The translations under genes were made by a program, and so were the position numbers. A stretch of 64,000 nt of DNA from Temnopleurus reevesii. Lineage: Eukaryota > Echinodermata > Echinoidea > Temnopleuroida > Temnopleuridae. The notes under the pieces are model-generated. The model did not search any database and had not been told where the DNA came from. It saw only the letters and a program-made list of their open reading frames with translations. Each line of letters opens with the position of its first letter. Position 1 is the stretch's first letter. Shown here piece by piece: positions 44,219-55,519 of this stretch. The stretch spans positions 1-64,000 of the forward strand of contig BQKZ01000377.1 of NCBI GenBank assembly GCA_036244855.1. The letters are read 5' to 3'.

Positions 44219-47200
44219 CTATTTACTTGGACTATCAAAGCGTGCAACATTATCAGCCACTAGGTTTGTAGGGATCCTATTCAAGGACCTCCTTGGAGGC
44301 TTCTTTCCCACAGGACTTTCATTCTGACGTTTACCTACTACACCCTGAACACTGCCTGGTGTATAACCCCTATTTTCTTTACCAGGTGAGAGTACTCTTT
44401 TACCTACGGACAGTGAGACGTGTTCTTTGCCAGTCTTCTTTGGAGTGTTTGAGAGTTGCCCTGAATTTTCTTTACTAGGATTCTTTCCCACAGGACTCCC
44501 ACTCTGGTGTTTATTAGGATTGAGAGTAGATGTGTGTTGCTGTGCCAAGACTGGTGCAAGAACACTTCTCTCCTGGACATTGGAAGTTGAGAGTATCATT
44601 GAGTGCTGAGATAGGGGGACGGTCTTCTTTGGGGAGTGAATTTTCTTGCTTTGGGGTTTACTTTCATGCATTTTAGATGGAAGCGATCTTTCTTGTCTAC
44701 CCGACTGGTTTTGTAGCAGGGCAGGTATTTCCCTTACATCATTTCCCAAAGCCGCATCAAGTGTGGGTGGGGGAAGTGCATTCACTGCCTCTACATGCCG
44801 CACATTAGCTTCAGAATCAGGAACATGACTATCAACAGAGTGAGGGGGATCATCTGTAGGATTATCGTAAGGAACCTTGGACTTCATACTCAAAGCCCTC
44901 TTAATCTTACCCTTCAAATTGGCAATAGGTGTCCCCTCCTGTTTGCTCCCAGACATTTTATCGGAAACATCCCTCCCTGGGCTCTCGGGAGCAGAGTTTA
45001 TTTCTTGGGAATGGGGTGGAGTGTCTGAGGGGACACTTCCTTTCAAGCTGCGCACTCTCTTTAGATTCACCTTGCCAGAGGGACTCCCAACATAGCATTT
45101 GCCATCATTTACCTGTCTGGACTTCAGTGGACTAGCATTGCTCTTGAATCTAGCTTGGGACACACCACCAAATATGGCTGCTTTGGAAGCGAGAGAGCCG
45201 GGCAATCTACTAGGCTTTTCAGGGCTGGACATTTTGTGAACATTTTTCTCTGACACCTCTCCCTCTCCCCCTTCAACCCTTGCTCGATGACACGCCTTTC
45301 CGTTCTCCGTTTCATATACCCTATTCTCTGAACCACCTAGGACAGTTTGTTTGGGAACATTGTCATAAACCAAATTTGGCATGTTGTTGCTGTTGGGTGT
45401 AGTGCTAGATTGAAAATAATGTCTCGTAACTTTGTTATTTTTATTAGGTTCTAACCTAGACTTGGCTATATTATTTATCATATTACTGTCATTGCCAGAA
45501 GGGTTTGCAATGACAGGCAATTCATTAGAACCATCAAATCCTTGATCATTCCCTATCATGCTTCCTAATACAGGCATTGCTTTATCAGAGCTTTCATCAA
45601 GCCTGTCTATTTTATTTGTAATCTGACTATTCTTAATTACTCTCTCTTTCGCTTTGAGTAGATCTCTGGCCAGCGCTGCACGCAATGCTGGCGAAGCAAT
45701 GCCTTTCCCTGCAACGTACTCGGCACAAGGCCTGTTTACATTGTCATCCAATATTAATGGTTTGTTTTGGTTTTGATTGTCATCAAATTTTCCAGTTATC
45801 TCCTGTTTTAAATGGTCATCTTCAACTCTGTTAAGTGATTTTGCCTCATCGAGACCTTTTGTTAAATCAGCTGACAAATCTTGGGAAGTTGACATTTCAG
45901 TTTTGATTGTCGCATGAGTACCAACATCCATCTCTTTAGTTTTGCTTTCTACAGTGGTATTTTTGTCAAGATTTGTTTTGATCATGTGACTTCCTCTATT
46001 AGAAGTCATGTGACTTCTACCATCTGAAGTCATGTGATTTCCACAATCTGAAGTCATGTGATTTCCACAATCTGAAATCATGTGACTTTCACCATTTGAA
46101 GTAATTTGACCCTGTTTGGAAGCAGGAGGAATATGATTCAATTGCTTACCTGCATGCTGCGATGTCCCTGAAGTATGTCCATGGTCAACATTAGAGCCAT
46201 CTTTTACATACTTACTCGTGATGGTGACCTTTTGTGGTCCCCCAGCTCTCGTCCCCAACATAGCATTGGCTGATTTATGACTAAAGTCTTGTCTCTTTGC
46301 TGTGGCATCATTGTGTGGTCTGAACCCGATACCTCTGGGTGTTGATCTTCCTTGAAGCACTGCATTACCCGACTTGGAGCGTGTCCGTCCAGACACATCG
46401 TCAAACTTGAGTTTCCTCTTTGAGTTTCTCCTGGGGTGATGCGTAATTCCCAGAATGCTGTCATATATCTGCTGTGCTTCGTACGCAGTCATGAGCTCAT
46501 TGGGCGAGTCCACAATATCCGGCATCTGTGGGAGATCTGGCGAAAAGGCTGTTGCAGCAGTTCCATGCTCTTGAATCCTTGAGGGATGAACTGAGTCAAC
46601 GGAAGCGGATAAACGGCTCTGATCAAGCATACTGCCGACTGACCGAGAAATATTCCCAGATCTCATGCTAGCACTCATCACGGAATTATCCTTCCAGTCA
46701 TCAAATCGCTGGACTAGGTCCCTGCCAAACCCTGATACATCACCCCTGAACGATGCCAGAAGTGACGCATTCGTCAAGGCAGAGGCATTCCCTGCAGAAC
46801 TCTTATCAAGATGCACCCTGACCGACCCTGTCTTGTCCTCATCAAAGCAAACACAACTCTCGCTTTTACTTTTCCTAACCGAATCACTCCTCCGCACAAG
46901 GTGACCCTCCCCATTGACCTGTCTTGACCTTTGACCCTGGCCCTTGTCAATGCCATTTTCGATGAGAATGCTAGTCTGCGACAGAGGCCGAGCCAGAGGA
47001 CTATCAACATTATCGTTATGGTTGATGTCTGATCGACACTGCTGCTTCGGAGAGGGAGAATGCCCGTGGCGATAGAGTTCGGGAGAGAAGAGGGCTGTTC
47101 GACTGGACGAGGGCGAATGGGATGGAGTGCTTTCGAGAGATAGGGATGGCTTTTTCTCTGGCTTTGGTCCACAAAAGCGGAAGTCATTTCGGGGGTGGAG

Positions 47201-47232
47201 GTAGCGGTAGTAGAGAATCATGCTCACAACAC
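44219..47232 (-). CDS. XKR exon 6 (end of core, tail of about 985 residues)
   Basis: 3014 nt, acceptor TTTATTACAG, stop TAG at 44219-44221. It begins VVSMILYYRYLHPRNDF, the standard end of the XKR core, so it belongs to this gene and is not a separate one. The tail is Ser-, Asn-, Lys- and Pro-rich, predicted disordered, with no domain I recognise. Features: DNVD followed by Ser at residues 447-451, a 24-bp coding repeat at residues about 751-791, five S/T-P-x-K sites (SPEK, SPLK, SPKK, TPKK, SPGK) and two KEN triplets (1294 and 1325). Confidence 0.9.
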
Positions 47233-50200
47233 CTGTAATAAAATAAGAACAACAAAAAGAGAAGTTGGGATAAGCATCTATTCAGATTGTTAACATCCTC
47301 ACACTCCACCTAAAAATAAGTAAGATGAATGAAAAATTTGAAAAAGGAAAACAAATTGATAAAAAATTGGATAAAATGAAAGAAATGGAAGGTCTCTCCC
47401 ATTAACTTAAATTCAGTGGATACTCAGTATAACAACCTGATCTGGCCCATCAAAAATATCTTCCTAGAGCAGGAAATTTGTTGCATAAGGGTGAAAAATA
47501 TAAATAAAACTGGGACAAGATTATTACTTCTTTATATGAGGAATAATGTTTAATAGGATCTCTTCATTTTAAGTTTTCACTGTACACTTACTTGATTTTT
47601 TTTCATCACAAGCCATTACTTGGAGTACCCTCAATTTTGACAATAACAAAATTTTGGGATCAGAACCACTCACAGCTTATTAACATATTGCACTTATCTA
47701 CTCATTCCTTAATCACAAAAGAATTTGAAACATCATGCTAAATTTACATCATTATTCTACATTTTGACACATCCAAGAAAGCTACAGATCAAATGTGACA
47801 TAAAAGTGCCTTGAACGCTCAGCAGAGTGGATACGTGTGCTGTATAAAGGACATCTATTGCTATTAATGTTGTAAAAACAAACAAACAAAACTGAAACAC
47901 ACTGGGATGACCTATAAAAAGTTGACATCCTGGAGTGTTTTCATACACATAGAATTAATAAAATAAATAAAATTAATTACTTTTGAGGAGATAAGTGATT
48001 TGTTTAAAGGTTTCCTTTTATAAATTGGTTATGAACAAGGCAAAAATTCATCCATGCCTACTTTCAACAATTTGTCATTTGGAATGCAAAGAACTAGCAT
48101 AAATCAACTCACTTGGACAATGTGTGACTGTACTATATAAGCTAATATTTTTAAATAGTTAACAGATATTTTCGTGTTTTTGGATCAGTTCAACAAATTT
48201 GTGTGTTGTTATTTTCATTTTTTCAATCAGTATTTGTATGCATATAAAAGTGCATTATATAGAGAGACAATTTTTTTTGCGAGGCTAAGACCACGAAATT
48301 CACAACAATAAAACCACCACAAAAATATCATATAGTACTCATGCATGTGGATTCACACTACAAAATAAAGGCCAAGGATCAATATTCTGTATATAGATTT
48401 TTTTATACATGGTTTATATGTCTGGGTATAACCCAAATGCATCTCTCTTGCATGTTATCAAACATAGGGTTAATACTTTTCACACATAAGGGAATTCAAT
48501 TGATGCATGATATTCCTCATTCCATTACACATCCTGCTGAAATTGGTCCCATTTTGAAGTGAAACAATCAAATAGTGTCCTAATTTTTTTAGTGAAATGG
48601 GCCGTGTTTCATCAAGTTTATACAAAAGAATGACTTTACATGTATGCACGACTGATATCAGCTCTTGTGCTTAAATGATAAAGATTTTTAGAAATACAGT
48701 GAAAACTCGTTATAAAGAGATCTGATATAAGGAAATATCTCTTATAAAGCGGTAAAAAATCTGGTCCAAGGTCTTAATAACTTATTGTGTTTTTTTTTAA
48801 CTCTGCTGTAAAGAGATTACATGTACTTCTATAACAAGATATTTTTGATATCTTATTTTCCGTGAAACACCGCCCTGGACTTCCTTCAACAATCTCAGGA
48901 AATCTTTAAGTACGTGTTTGCAAGTGCCCTCTTGTGGGTGCAACATGCAAGCTTAATATTGTTATGATCTAACTCGCCAATTCATAGTGTTCGGCATATG
49001 TCCACTTGCGGGGTCAGTGTATCTGCCCTGTTTCTGAGAACAGTGACCTCATTGTATTTATAGTGAAACTGTCCACACACTTCCTTCCGTCCAGGACAGC
49101 TTAGCAAATGGTCTTTTCCTGCCTCTTTGTCATAAAAGTTGGTTCCACCGCAGGGCCGTGACAATATAGACGTCAGTACACTTACCAATACCAAATCCTC
49201 CAAAGACGATGGTAAACCCAGCAACGTTGTACCACTCCCCGATGGTCCGATAGTGGTACCACACCAGTAACAAGGCCGTGTTCTCCACAAACATGATTGA
49301 GTAGAAGACCAGGACTCTCTTCCGGGACCGGCCCTCCTTCAGGTTGAAGAAACAGAAGACGTAGATGACGGCCACCACCGAGTTGAAGAGACGCTCTTCC
49401 AGGGCGTTGGTGCAGAAGTCGGTCTTTTGGAGGTGGACCCAGATCATCATGCCTACCCAGTGGATAGCTGTATGAATGGACACAATTATAGAGGACCTCA
49501 CTAATTTCAGAGCATTTGTGTACACATCTCAGCAGATACGGAAATAATTAGCCCCTGCTATGTCTCCAACAGAAAATTAAACTTCATAATGGCTTTATGG
49601 AGGCAACATACAGTACTTTTCAGAATATGTCTTTGCCAACATTTCAGAGACATCTCAGCAAAAACCAAATCAGGAGTTTTCAGCCCTGTGAAATACCCAT
49701 TGGAGAAAGAGTTACAGTTGGATTGAGGAAGAGAGTCAGAGAAAATAATAAAATGGAGGAGAGCAAGAATGAAAGTATGTGAGAGAAACGGAGTGTAGGA
49801 AGTTGTTATGGATTGACAAACAGATGGTAAAGAGAGAGAGCAGAGAAGTGAGAGACTGGAGAAAGAAAATTATTTTGGTTCAAAATTGAAGATCACCATT
49901 GTTTTGTTGGTGTTACATGGACAAACTACTGTCTCCTACCCAAATCCAGAAAATACACTGCATTCCACGATTTAACGATTCTCATAACCATTTAAAACTA
50001 CATCTGTTTTTTTTTTTATTTATTCTCTGAAATGTTCAACATCCATGAGTAACATCAGCATGAAAATATAAAGAATCAATCAAGTCTATTATTTTACAGG
50101 AGGTACTTTTTCTTACCGACAGCTAGAAAAATGTGAGCCTTGAAGACAGAGACGAAACCATCCCGATCCTCCATAGAGTCTGTAGTACCAGACCAGGCCA

Positions 50201-53200
50201 TGAAACAACCTTTTTATCTTGGGGAATCTTTTGTAAATCTTTTATTTTTATCATTAAAAGGAGATGCGTTACCTACCGACAGCGAGAAAAATGTGAGCCT
50301 TGAAGACACAGGCGAAGAAAACTAGCGCCATGACCCTCAACATCACCATTCCGATCCTCCATAGAGTCTGTAGTACTAGACCCGGCCACGAAAAAACCTT
50401 CTTGTCCCCGTGAATCTTTTGTTATAAAAATGCGTTACCTACCGAAAGCGAGAAAAATGTGAGCCTTGAAAACAGAGGGGAAGAGTACGAGCGCCATGAC
50501 CCTTGACGACACCATCCCGATTCTCCATATAGTCTGTAGCACCAGACCCGGCCATGAAACCACTTTCTTGTCCCGACGAACCTTACGATGAGCTCGGCTG
50601 TACGCCCGAGGGCCCAGCACAGAAAATCTTTTACTTCAATCGGAGATATGTTTCTTACCGACAGCAAGAAAGATGTGAGCCTTGAACACAGAGGCAAAGA
50701 GAACTAGCGCCATGACCCTCGACGACACCATCCCAATCCTCCATAGAGTCTGTAACACCAGACCAGGCCATGAAACCACTTTCTTGTCCCGACGAACCTT
50801 ACGATGAGCTCGGCTGTATGCTCCCAGGGCCCAGCACAGAGAGAAGAGAGAAACAGCAGCGGATGCACCTGGTGAAAGGAAGAACAAGGGGGAAAAGCCC
50901 AAGGACAATGTCAATTTGAAATACAGAGAGGAAAATGTTCTATACTTCTATGAATTTTCAATTACTCTGAGATATTTAACAAAAAAACTTCAACAGAACA
51001 TTCATGTAAATATGTTAAAATCCAAACAAATCAAAATTTTGGATGCCATACTAAATGATCTCAATGCCAAGTCCTACAAAAGGTGACCTTGTCCTAACAC
51101 ATTGACAGTTCTTCAAAATGCTGAATGTTGATAGTGCTGTAAATAATGTGTACAACATACAATATGAGAAATGAACCACAATGGACAGAAAAGGGCTTAA
51201 TGTCTATCCCTAGCACACAATTATTGAAATAGACTCACCTCTCCTTAAATTCACACCTATTTAATCACACGCACGCAAAAAATATCGAACTGAACTTATT
51301 AAGAAACATACTCTCCCGTCTTCGAAAACGAATCATACAGCAATTCTCTCAGATTCTGAGAGAAGGGGGGGGGGGGGTTAAAAGAATCCACATATATCAT
51401 CATAAATGTACACTGATCCAGCAGTTCAGCTTTACGAAAGCAATTGATCGCTAGAGATGTAAGTTTATTGAATTCTTTGCCATTTCATCTGCGTATTATG
51501 TATTTTCTATGCAAGCCTTGGAAAAAAAACATATTGAACAAACCTGTCCATAAATTTTCATCATTAGTCGCCACCATGATGTAGAGCTGAAGAACGACCT
51601 GAGGGGCAGACTCCATGAACGATTCAAAGAGCCTCAGCATACACACGTCACTCTGTTGGTAGAACAGTCTCTCAAAGTCAACAGGGTCCCTGGTTCGTCG
51701 TGCTTCCATCCCGGTAGCAAACAGGCTCACGTATCTGGGGAATTTGGATGGAAGAAAATGATACTGAAATCAAAGACATAATTATCACACATTAAAATTT
51801 TGTTATTTTAAAAATTCTCAAATCAAGCTGTCTGACCTCTGTTATTAGATTTAAATTGATGAAAAACAGCAAAGAATGCAAAATAGAAGGGACTTATACA
51901 GGGAGGATCAAGATCTATCAAATATTGAATAAAGTGTACCACTGACCCTATTTTCTTGCAGTGTGGCTCTGTAGGTAACATTTATCTTTTTTTTCAGCAC
52001 TTAACATTGAATTTGAAGCCATAGATTAGTTTATACATGTATACATCAAACATTTATGTAGGATTTAGAATCTGGCACTTGAGAACATTTTAACAAAACA
52101 ATGTTTAATACAATGCCTTTCAGTTCTTGAAACATAATCTCATTCACTTAAAAAAAAATCCTTTACTGAGAGTAATTTGGACTACAGATATACTGGCATT
52201 CTGATTTGGGGGTGGATTTGGGGATAGGTGGGGATAAATAGGCCATGACAGGAGGGAAGTAGATTTAGAGATCAAGCTGAAGGTGTAGACAGCATTTTGT
52301 TGCAAGGAATTGGAAGAAACAGGAATGATGACCGACAGGCAATCTTCCTTCGCCATGGATGTAATTCCATTGCATTTCAGCCTCGATATAAACATGTAAC
52401 ATGTTTTCAATATACAGACTTTTAGAAATAAGAGGTCCGTTCTTTGGCTAAAAACTATCACTCAAGCTCATATCCTGTTGAATAATACACAGGATCCTAC
52501 GGAACAATAAACAGGATATGGGGTTGAGTGTACGTAGAGTCGCTTAGAATAGCTTATCGGTACTGTAATTAATGTCTCTGGTCAAGAGGACCACTTTCAT
52601 AGATCAAGGATCCTCTGTGTCACCAATTTTGAAATCTACTTGTCTGGAATATCCATGAGCTCAAAATCAAAATGTGAGTATAAACACAACAGCGAACAAA
52701 AAACAAGAACAAGTATGACAACAATAACTATAATCTTAGCCATTCACTTCAGAAAGCCTAGTAAACAATTAATACGAAAATACACCTCCTGCATATCCTG
52801 AAACGGTTGTCACTTCTGAATTACCTATGCAAGCTACCAACTTTGTAGATATGAGTGCTCCATTTCAGGGTTGACATATCATCATCTACTAGGTACCATC
52901 TTACAAGTTACAGTCATTTGAATGATTTGATAGTCCTTTGACTGACAGCCTCTTGCCTCTGGTTCATCATGCACCTTACCTGTAAACCATGATTCCCGCA
53001 TATGTATGCATTATGTGAATTTTCATATGTATTATCATCACATAGCTTAGAGTGTGGTTATAGTTGTCACGTTTACTCTCAGTCTTGTTCAGCTGTTGCC
53101 TTATTCACATTCTTATGACCTCATGAATATATTCTGGAATGGTTGCGGCAGCTCTGAATTACCTATGCAGGGGACCAACTTGGCAGATATGAGTGATCCA

Positions 53201-54360
53201 TTTCAGCGTGGACATATCGTCATCTACCAGGTACCATCTGACACTGAACACTTGGAGGATGATAGAGGGAGCTAGAATGAAGCCGAGTGTCAGAGCTCCC
53301 CATGTTGTGTCTCCTTTCGAAAAGTACTTGCTTGTCACGATCAAGTCTGGAAGAAGAAAAGATGGCATGATTTTTTAAGATTCACATCATCATGTCATAC
53401 ATTCTTTAATGTCGGCTAAGCATGTCAATAGCTTTGGGAAAATCAATCATTATACTAATTACTAGCAAGAATTTTCTGGCCTGTAATGTAAGTTACCGTA
53501 TGAGCACCAGTTTCCGGCCGGTTAAGCAGTTTTGCTCTTCCACAAGTCACAAGATCCAGCATTTCAAGTTTATTTTCAGATCATAATTTAGCCGAAATTC
53601 TGGCTTTAAATCGATGTGCATAACTTAATAAATGGCGCCTGTATATTCGCCCAGCGATCAGCGATCGCCAAGCGACATGGGGCGGGTGTTTCCGGCCGCC
53701 TGCCTGGTGATTTGAGCCTCCATAGGGATTGTGTTGAAGCGTACATGCGCTTATTTAGGCGCGCATTTAACCTAAGTGCGCGCCTTGTGCACGCCATAGA
53801 CAAACTGCATGAGGTTTGGTGGCCGGTTACACCCCCATGGCCGGAAACCGGTCCTCGTACGGTAGCTTAAGTTAAGAGTTAAGACCTCCATGACCTCTAA
53901 GTCTAACTATTCTGGACGGTGAAGAATTATAATTTTTTTCTAAAGTTACAATACAATGCGGTTTATGCCTTGAGGCTTGATCATTCACACTCACACAGAC
54001 AGAAAAGATGGCATGCAGAATCAAGAATTTTTCCATATCAAAAGAAAAGTTCAAATTAAATTTCAATTGTTGATTTATGATTAAATAATTAGAATTAGAA
54101 AACTCACCAGTAACTAGATCAGCAACAAGGAGTCCTATTGAAACAAGGACGAACAGTGCATCAAACACATTGAAAGTGCTGTTCTGAAAAGGCAACTGGA
54201 CATCTTCCCCATCTTTCTCAATCTCATCCGTCATCTTCATCACGTCAAACTTCCCATCACCGACACCGGCATCACCGCCGACATCAGCGGCGGTGGTGGT
54301 GCTGCTGGTGTGGTCTGTTCGTGTTCCTGATTCTGCGTCTTCTGCGAGCACTTTCTCCAT
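44219..54360 (-). CDS. XK-related protein with a giant C-terminal tail, 6 exons
   Basis: Joining 54108-54360, 53163-53346, 51544-51734, 50659-50868, 49186-49467 and 44219-47232 gives 4134 nt, 1377 aa, with GT-AG ends and matching phases throughout. Residues about 60-390 carry the XK-related core: DALFVLVSIGLLVADLV, LAPSIILQVFSVRWY, MLRLFESFMESAPQVVLQLY, LFSLCWALGAYSRAHRK, SRVMALVLFASVFKAHIF, IHWVGMMIWVHLQKTDFC and MILYYRYLHP. XKR4 and XKR8 are caspase-activated phospholipid scramblases at the plasma membrane; whether this one scrambles is not known. Family members are about 350-650 aa, so the tail (residues about 392-1377) is very unusual. It closely resembles XKR4/6/7, but I cannot name an orthologue. 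Confidence 0.9.
45982..46101 (-). repeat. coding 24-bp minisatellite (5 copies)
   Basis: Five head-to-tail 24-base units starting tcatgtgactt or tcatgtgattt encode repeats of the form HMTSDCGN or HMTSDGRS. The period is a multiple of three, so copy number can change without breaking the frame. Confidence 0.92.
49186..49467 (-). CDS. XKR exon 5
   Basis: 282 nt, acceptor TTCATACAG, donor GTAAGTG. Encodes AIHWVGMMIWVHLQKTDFC, LFNSVVAVIYVFCFFNL, MFVENTALLLVWYHY and FTIVFGGFGIG, the last membrane helices of the core. Confidence 0.92.
50117..50622 (-). pseudogene. ladder of three decayed copies of XKR exon 4
   Basis: Partial copies at 50443-50622 (180 nt, one-base deletion shifting the frame near the start), 50277-50410 (134 nt) and 50117-50213 (about 97 nt with an internal loss of about 30 nt). 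All keep the exon's 3' end and a donor-like GT, and all lack the acceptor side. They get shorter with distance from the real exon. Between copies the intron phrase ttttatttttat...aaaaggagatgcgtt is also repeated. Confidence 0.88.
50659..50868 (-). CDS. XKR exon 4
   Basis: 210 nt, acceptor TTTCACCAG, donor GTAAGAA. Encodes LFSLCWALGAYSRAHRKV, RRDKKVVSWPGLVLQTLW and SRVMALVLFASVFKAHIFL. Three decayed partial copies follow it downstream. Confidence 0.92.
51544..51734 (-). CDS. XKR exon 3
   Basis: 191 nt, acceptor TTCCCCAG, donor GTTTGT. Encodes RYVSLFATGMEARRTRD, QQSDVCMLRLFESFMESAP and QVVLQLYIMV. This is the most conserved XKR block. Confidence 0.92.
52825..52901 (-). pseudogene. partial second copy of XKR exon 2
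   Basis: The last 77 nt of exon 2, including donor GTAATTC, are repeated about 340 bp downstream in gene order. The frame is open and reads RWYLVDDDMSTLKW then STHIYKVGSLH, with mostly conservative changes. The upstream half with its acceptor is missing; TAACTTGTAAG could be a weak one. Confidence 0.8.
53163..53346 (-). CDS. XKR exon 2
   Basis: 184 nt, acceptor TTCTTCCAG, donor GTAATTC. Encodes YFSKGDTTWGALTLG, PSIILQVFSVRWYLVDDD and HICQVGPLH, a hallmark XKR segment. Confidence 0.92.
54108..54360 (-). CDS. XKR exon 1 (start, first membrane segment)
   Basis: Residues 1-84. The ATG at 54358-54360 opens an acidic, Thr/Ser-rich cytoplasmic start (MEKVLAEDAESG) before the first membrane helix (FNVFDALFVLVSIGLLVADL). 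Donor GTGAGTT. The parallel copy of the locus lacks this exon. Confidence 0.88.
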
Positions 54361-55168
54361 CTCAACTAAAGTTCACTCTCCCCACATGATACGGTAAAAC
54401 AAACAACAACAAGTCATGAGCGAGTTTCTCGCAGATTGGACAGGCGTCAATTACTTTAGTTTAAATTTCTAATCCTATTTCAAAAGAGAAAGTGAATGAA
54501 GACGCAAATCGGATTTGAATGAACCGCTTTTGTGCCCGTTATATGAAAACAAAAAGGTCAACGAACTTTCATAGAAATATGACTTTGTTTGCTTGAAAAT
54601 TTAGAATAACAAGTCTGTAACATATTCCCAAAACAATAGATGCAACAATATAAAAATAAACTAAAAAATTAAACTATTGATTTTCTAAAGCCTTTTATGT
54701 GCTAATTTTGGAATAGTTTTTATCAATTAATTGTTAATCTTTATTTTCCAACCAAGGTATAAAATCGGCAACGCCTTGGTTTGTACATCGACACGTAAAA
54801 TTTATCTATTTAAAGTCATCTTTCTAGAGATCAAATGTGACGTATATTGCATTTTGATAGATTTTATTGTTACAAAATGCGATAAAGATGAATTCAGAAG
54901 TGGAATTTCACATAAGGAACAATTACCCTTGGGGAAAATTACCAGCGAATATTAAACAGGTCAGTCAATTTTCATGTTATAACAGTCCCGCATGTGGGAT
55001 TTCGTGTTTGTCTTCCGATTAGGGTGGTGCTCATGCATGCGCACCCAAATATTCACTTATAATTTATATTATATTGAATGAGGAACGCCTCCTTTAAATC
55101 TAAATTTATCATGCACGTGCTGCAAAGCCAAGCTCAAAGGCAAAGCTAGCCTACACATAGCCTAATGT
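54361..55168. other. 5' flank of the XKR gene
   Basis: Presumed promoter and upstream region. I see no clear TATA box or CpG-rich stretch. The plus-strand frame at 54731-54955 has no recognisable family. Confidence 0.5.
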
Positions 55169-55362
55169 TGTGATGATTGCCTCCTCTATCGACGCATCAC
55201 TTCACAAACTGATGCAGACACTCTCCAGGAAGACCTTAACCACCTACAAGAATGGGAAACCAAGTGGCAGATGTCATTCAACCCCAGCAAGTGTGAAGTA
55301 CTCAGAGTAACCAACAAGGTGAAGAACATTGTTCGATCTGTATACTCCTTGCATGGATTTGA
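55169..55362 (+). mobile_element. reverse-transcriptase fragment of a LINE
   Basis: Encodes DDCLLYRRITSQTDADTLQE, DLNHLQEWETKWQMSFNP and SKCEVLRVTN, the catalytic D-D and following thumb region of non-LTR reverse transcriptases (Jockey/CR1/RTE type). Truncated on the left and cut by the N at 55363. Confidence 0.88.
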
Positions 55363-55519
55363 NACCTATTTATCTACTTCTCCTTTCGTTTTCCTTCTAT
55401 ATTTTCTCAACTCTTTCTTACTTGGGTAACTTGTGTGTTCAATTCATTTCCTTGTAATTTTGCTTATGATTAAGATTCTGCTAGGATCGAAAGCTCAAGC
55501 TCTTTTTGACTTCATATGC

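Noticed and set aside
45982..46101. CRISPR-like direct repeat array
   Set aside because: Units are contiguous with no spacers, the period is 24 bp, and it lies within a coding exon of an animal gene.
49597..49800. Small plus-strand frames in XKR intron 4, repeated at 57039-57248
   Set aside because: The copies differ by a frame change caused by one base, and composition is that of purine-rich intron DNA.
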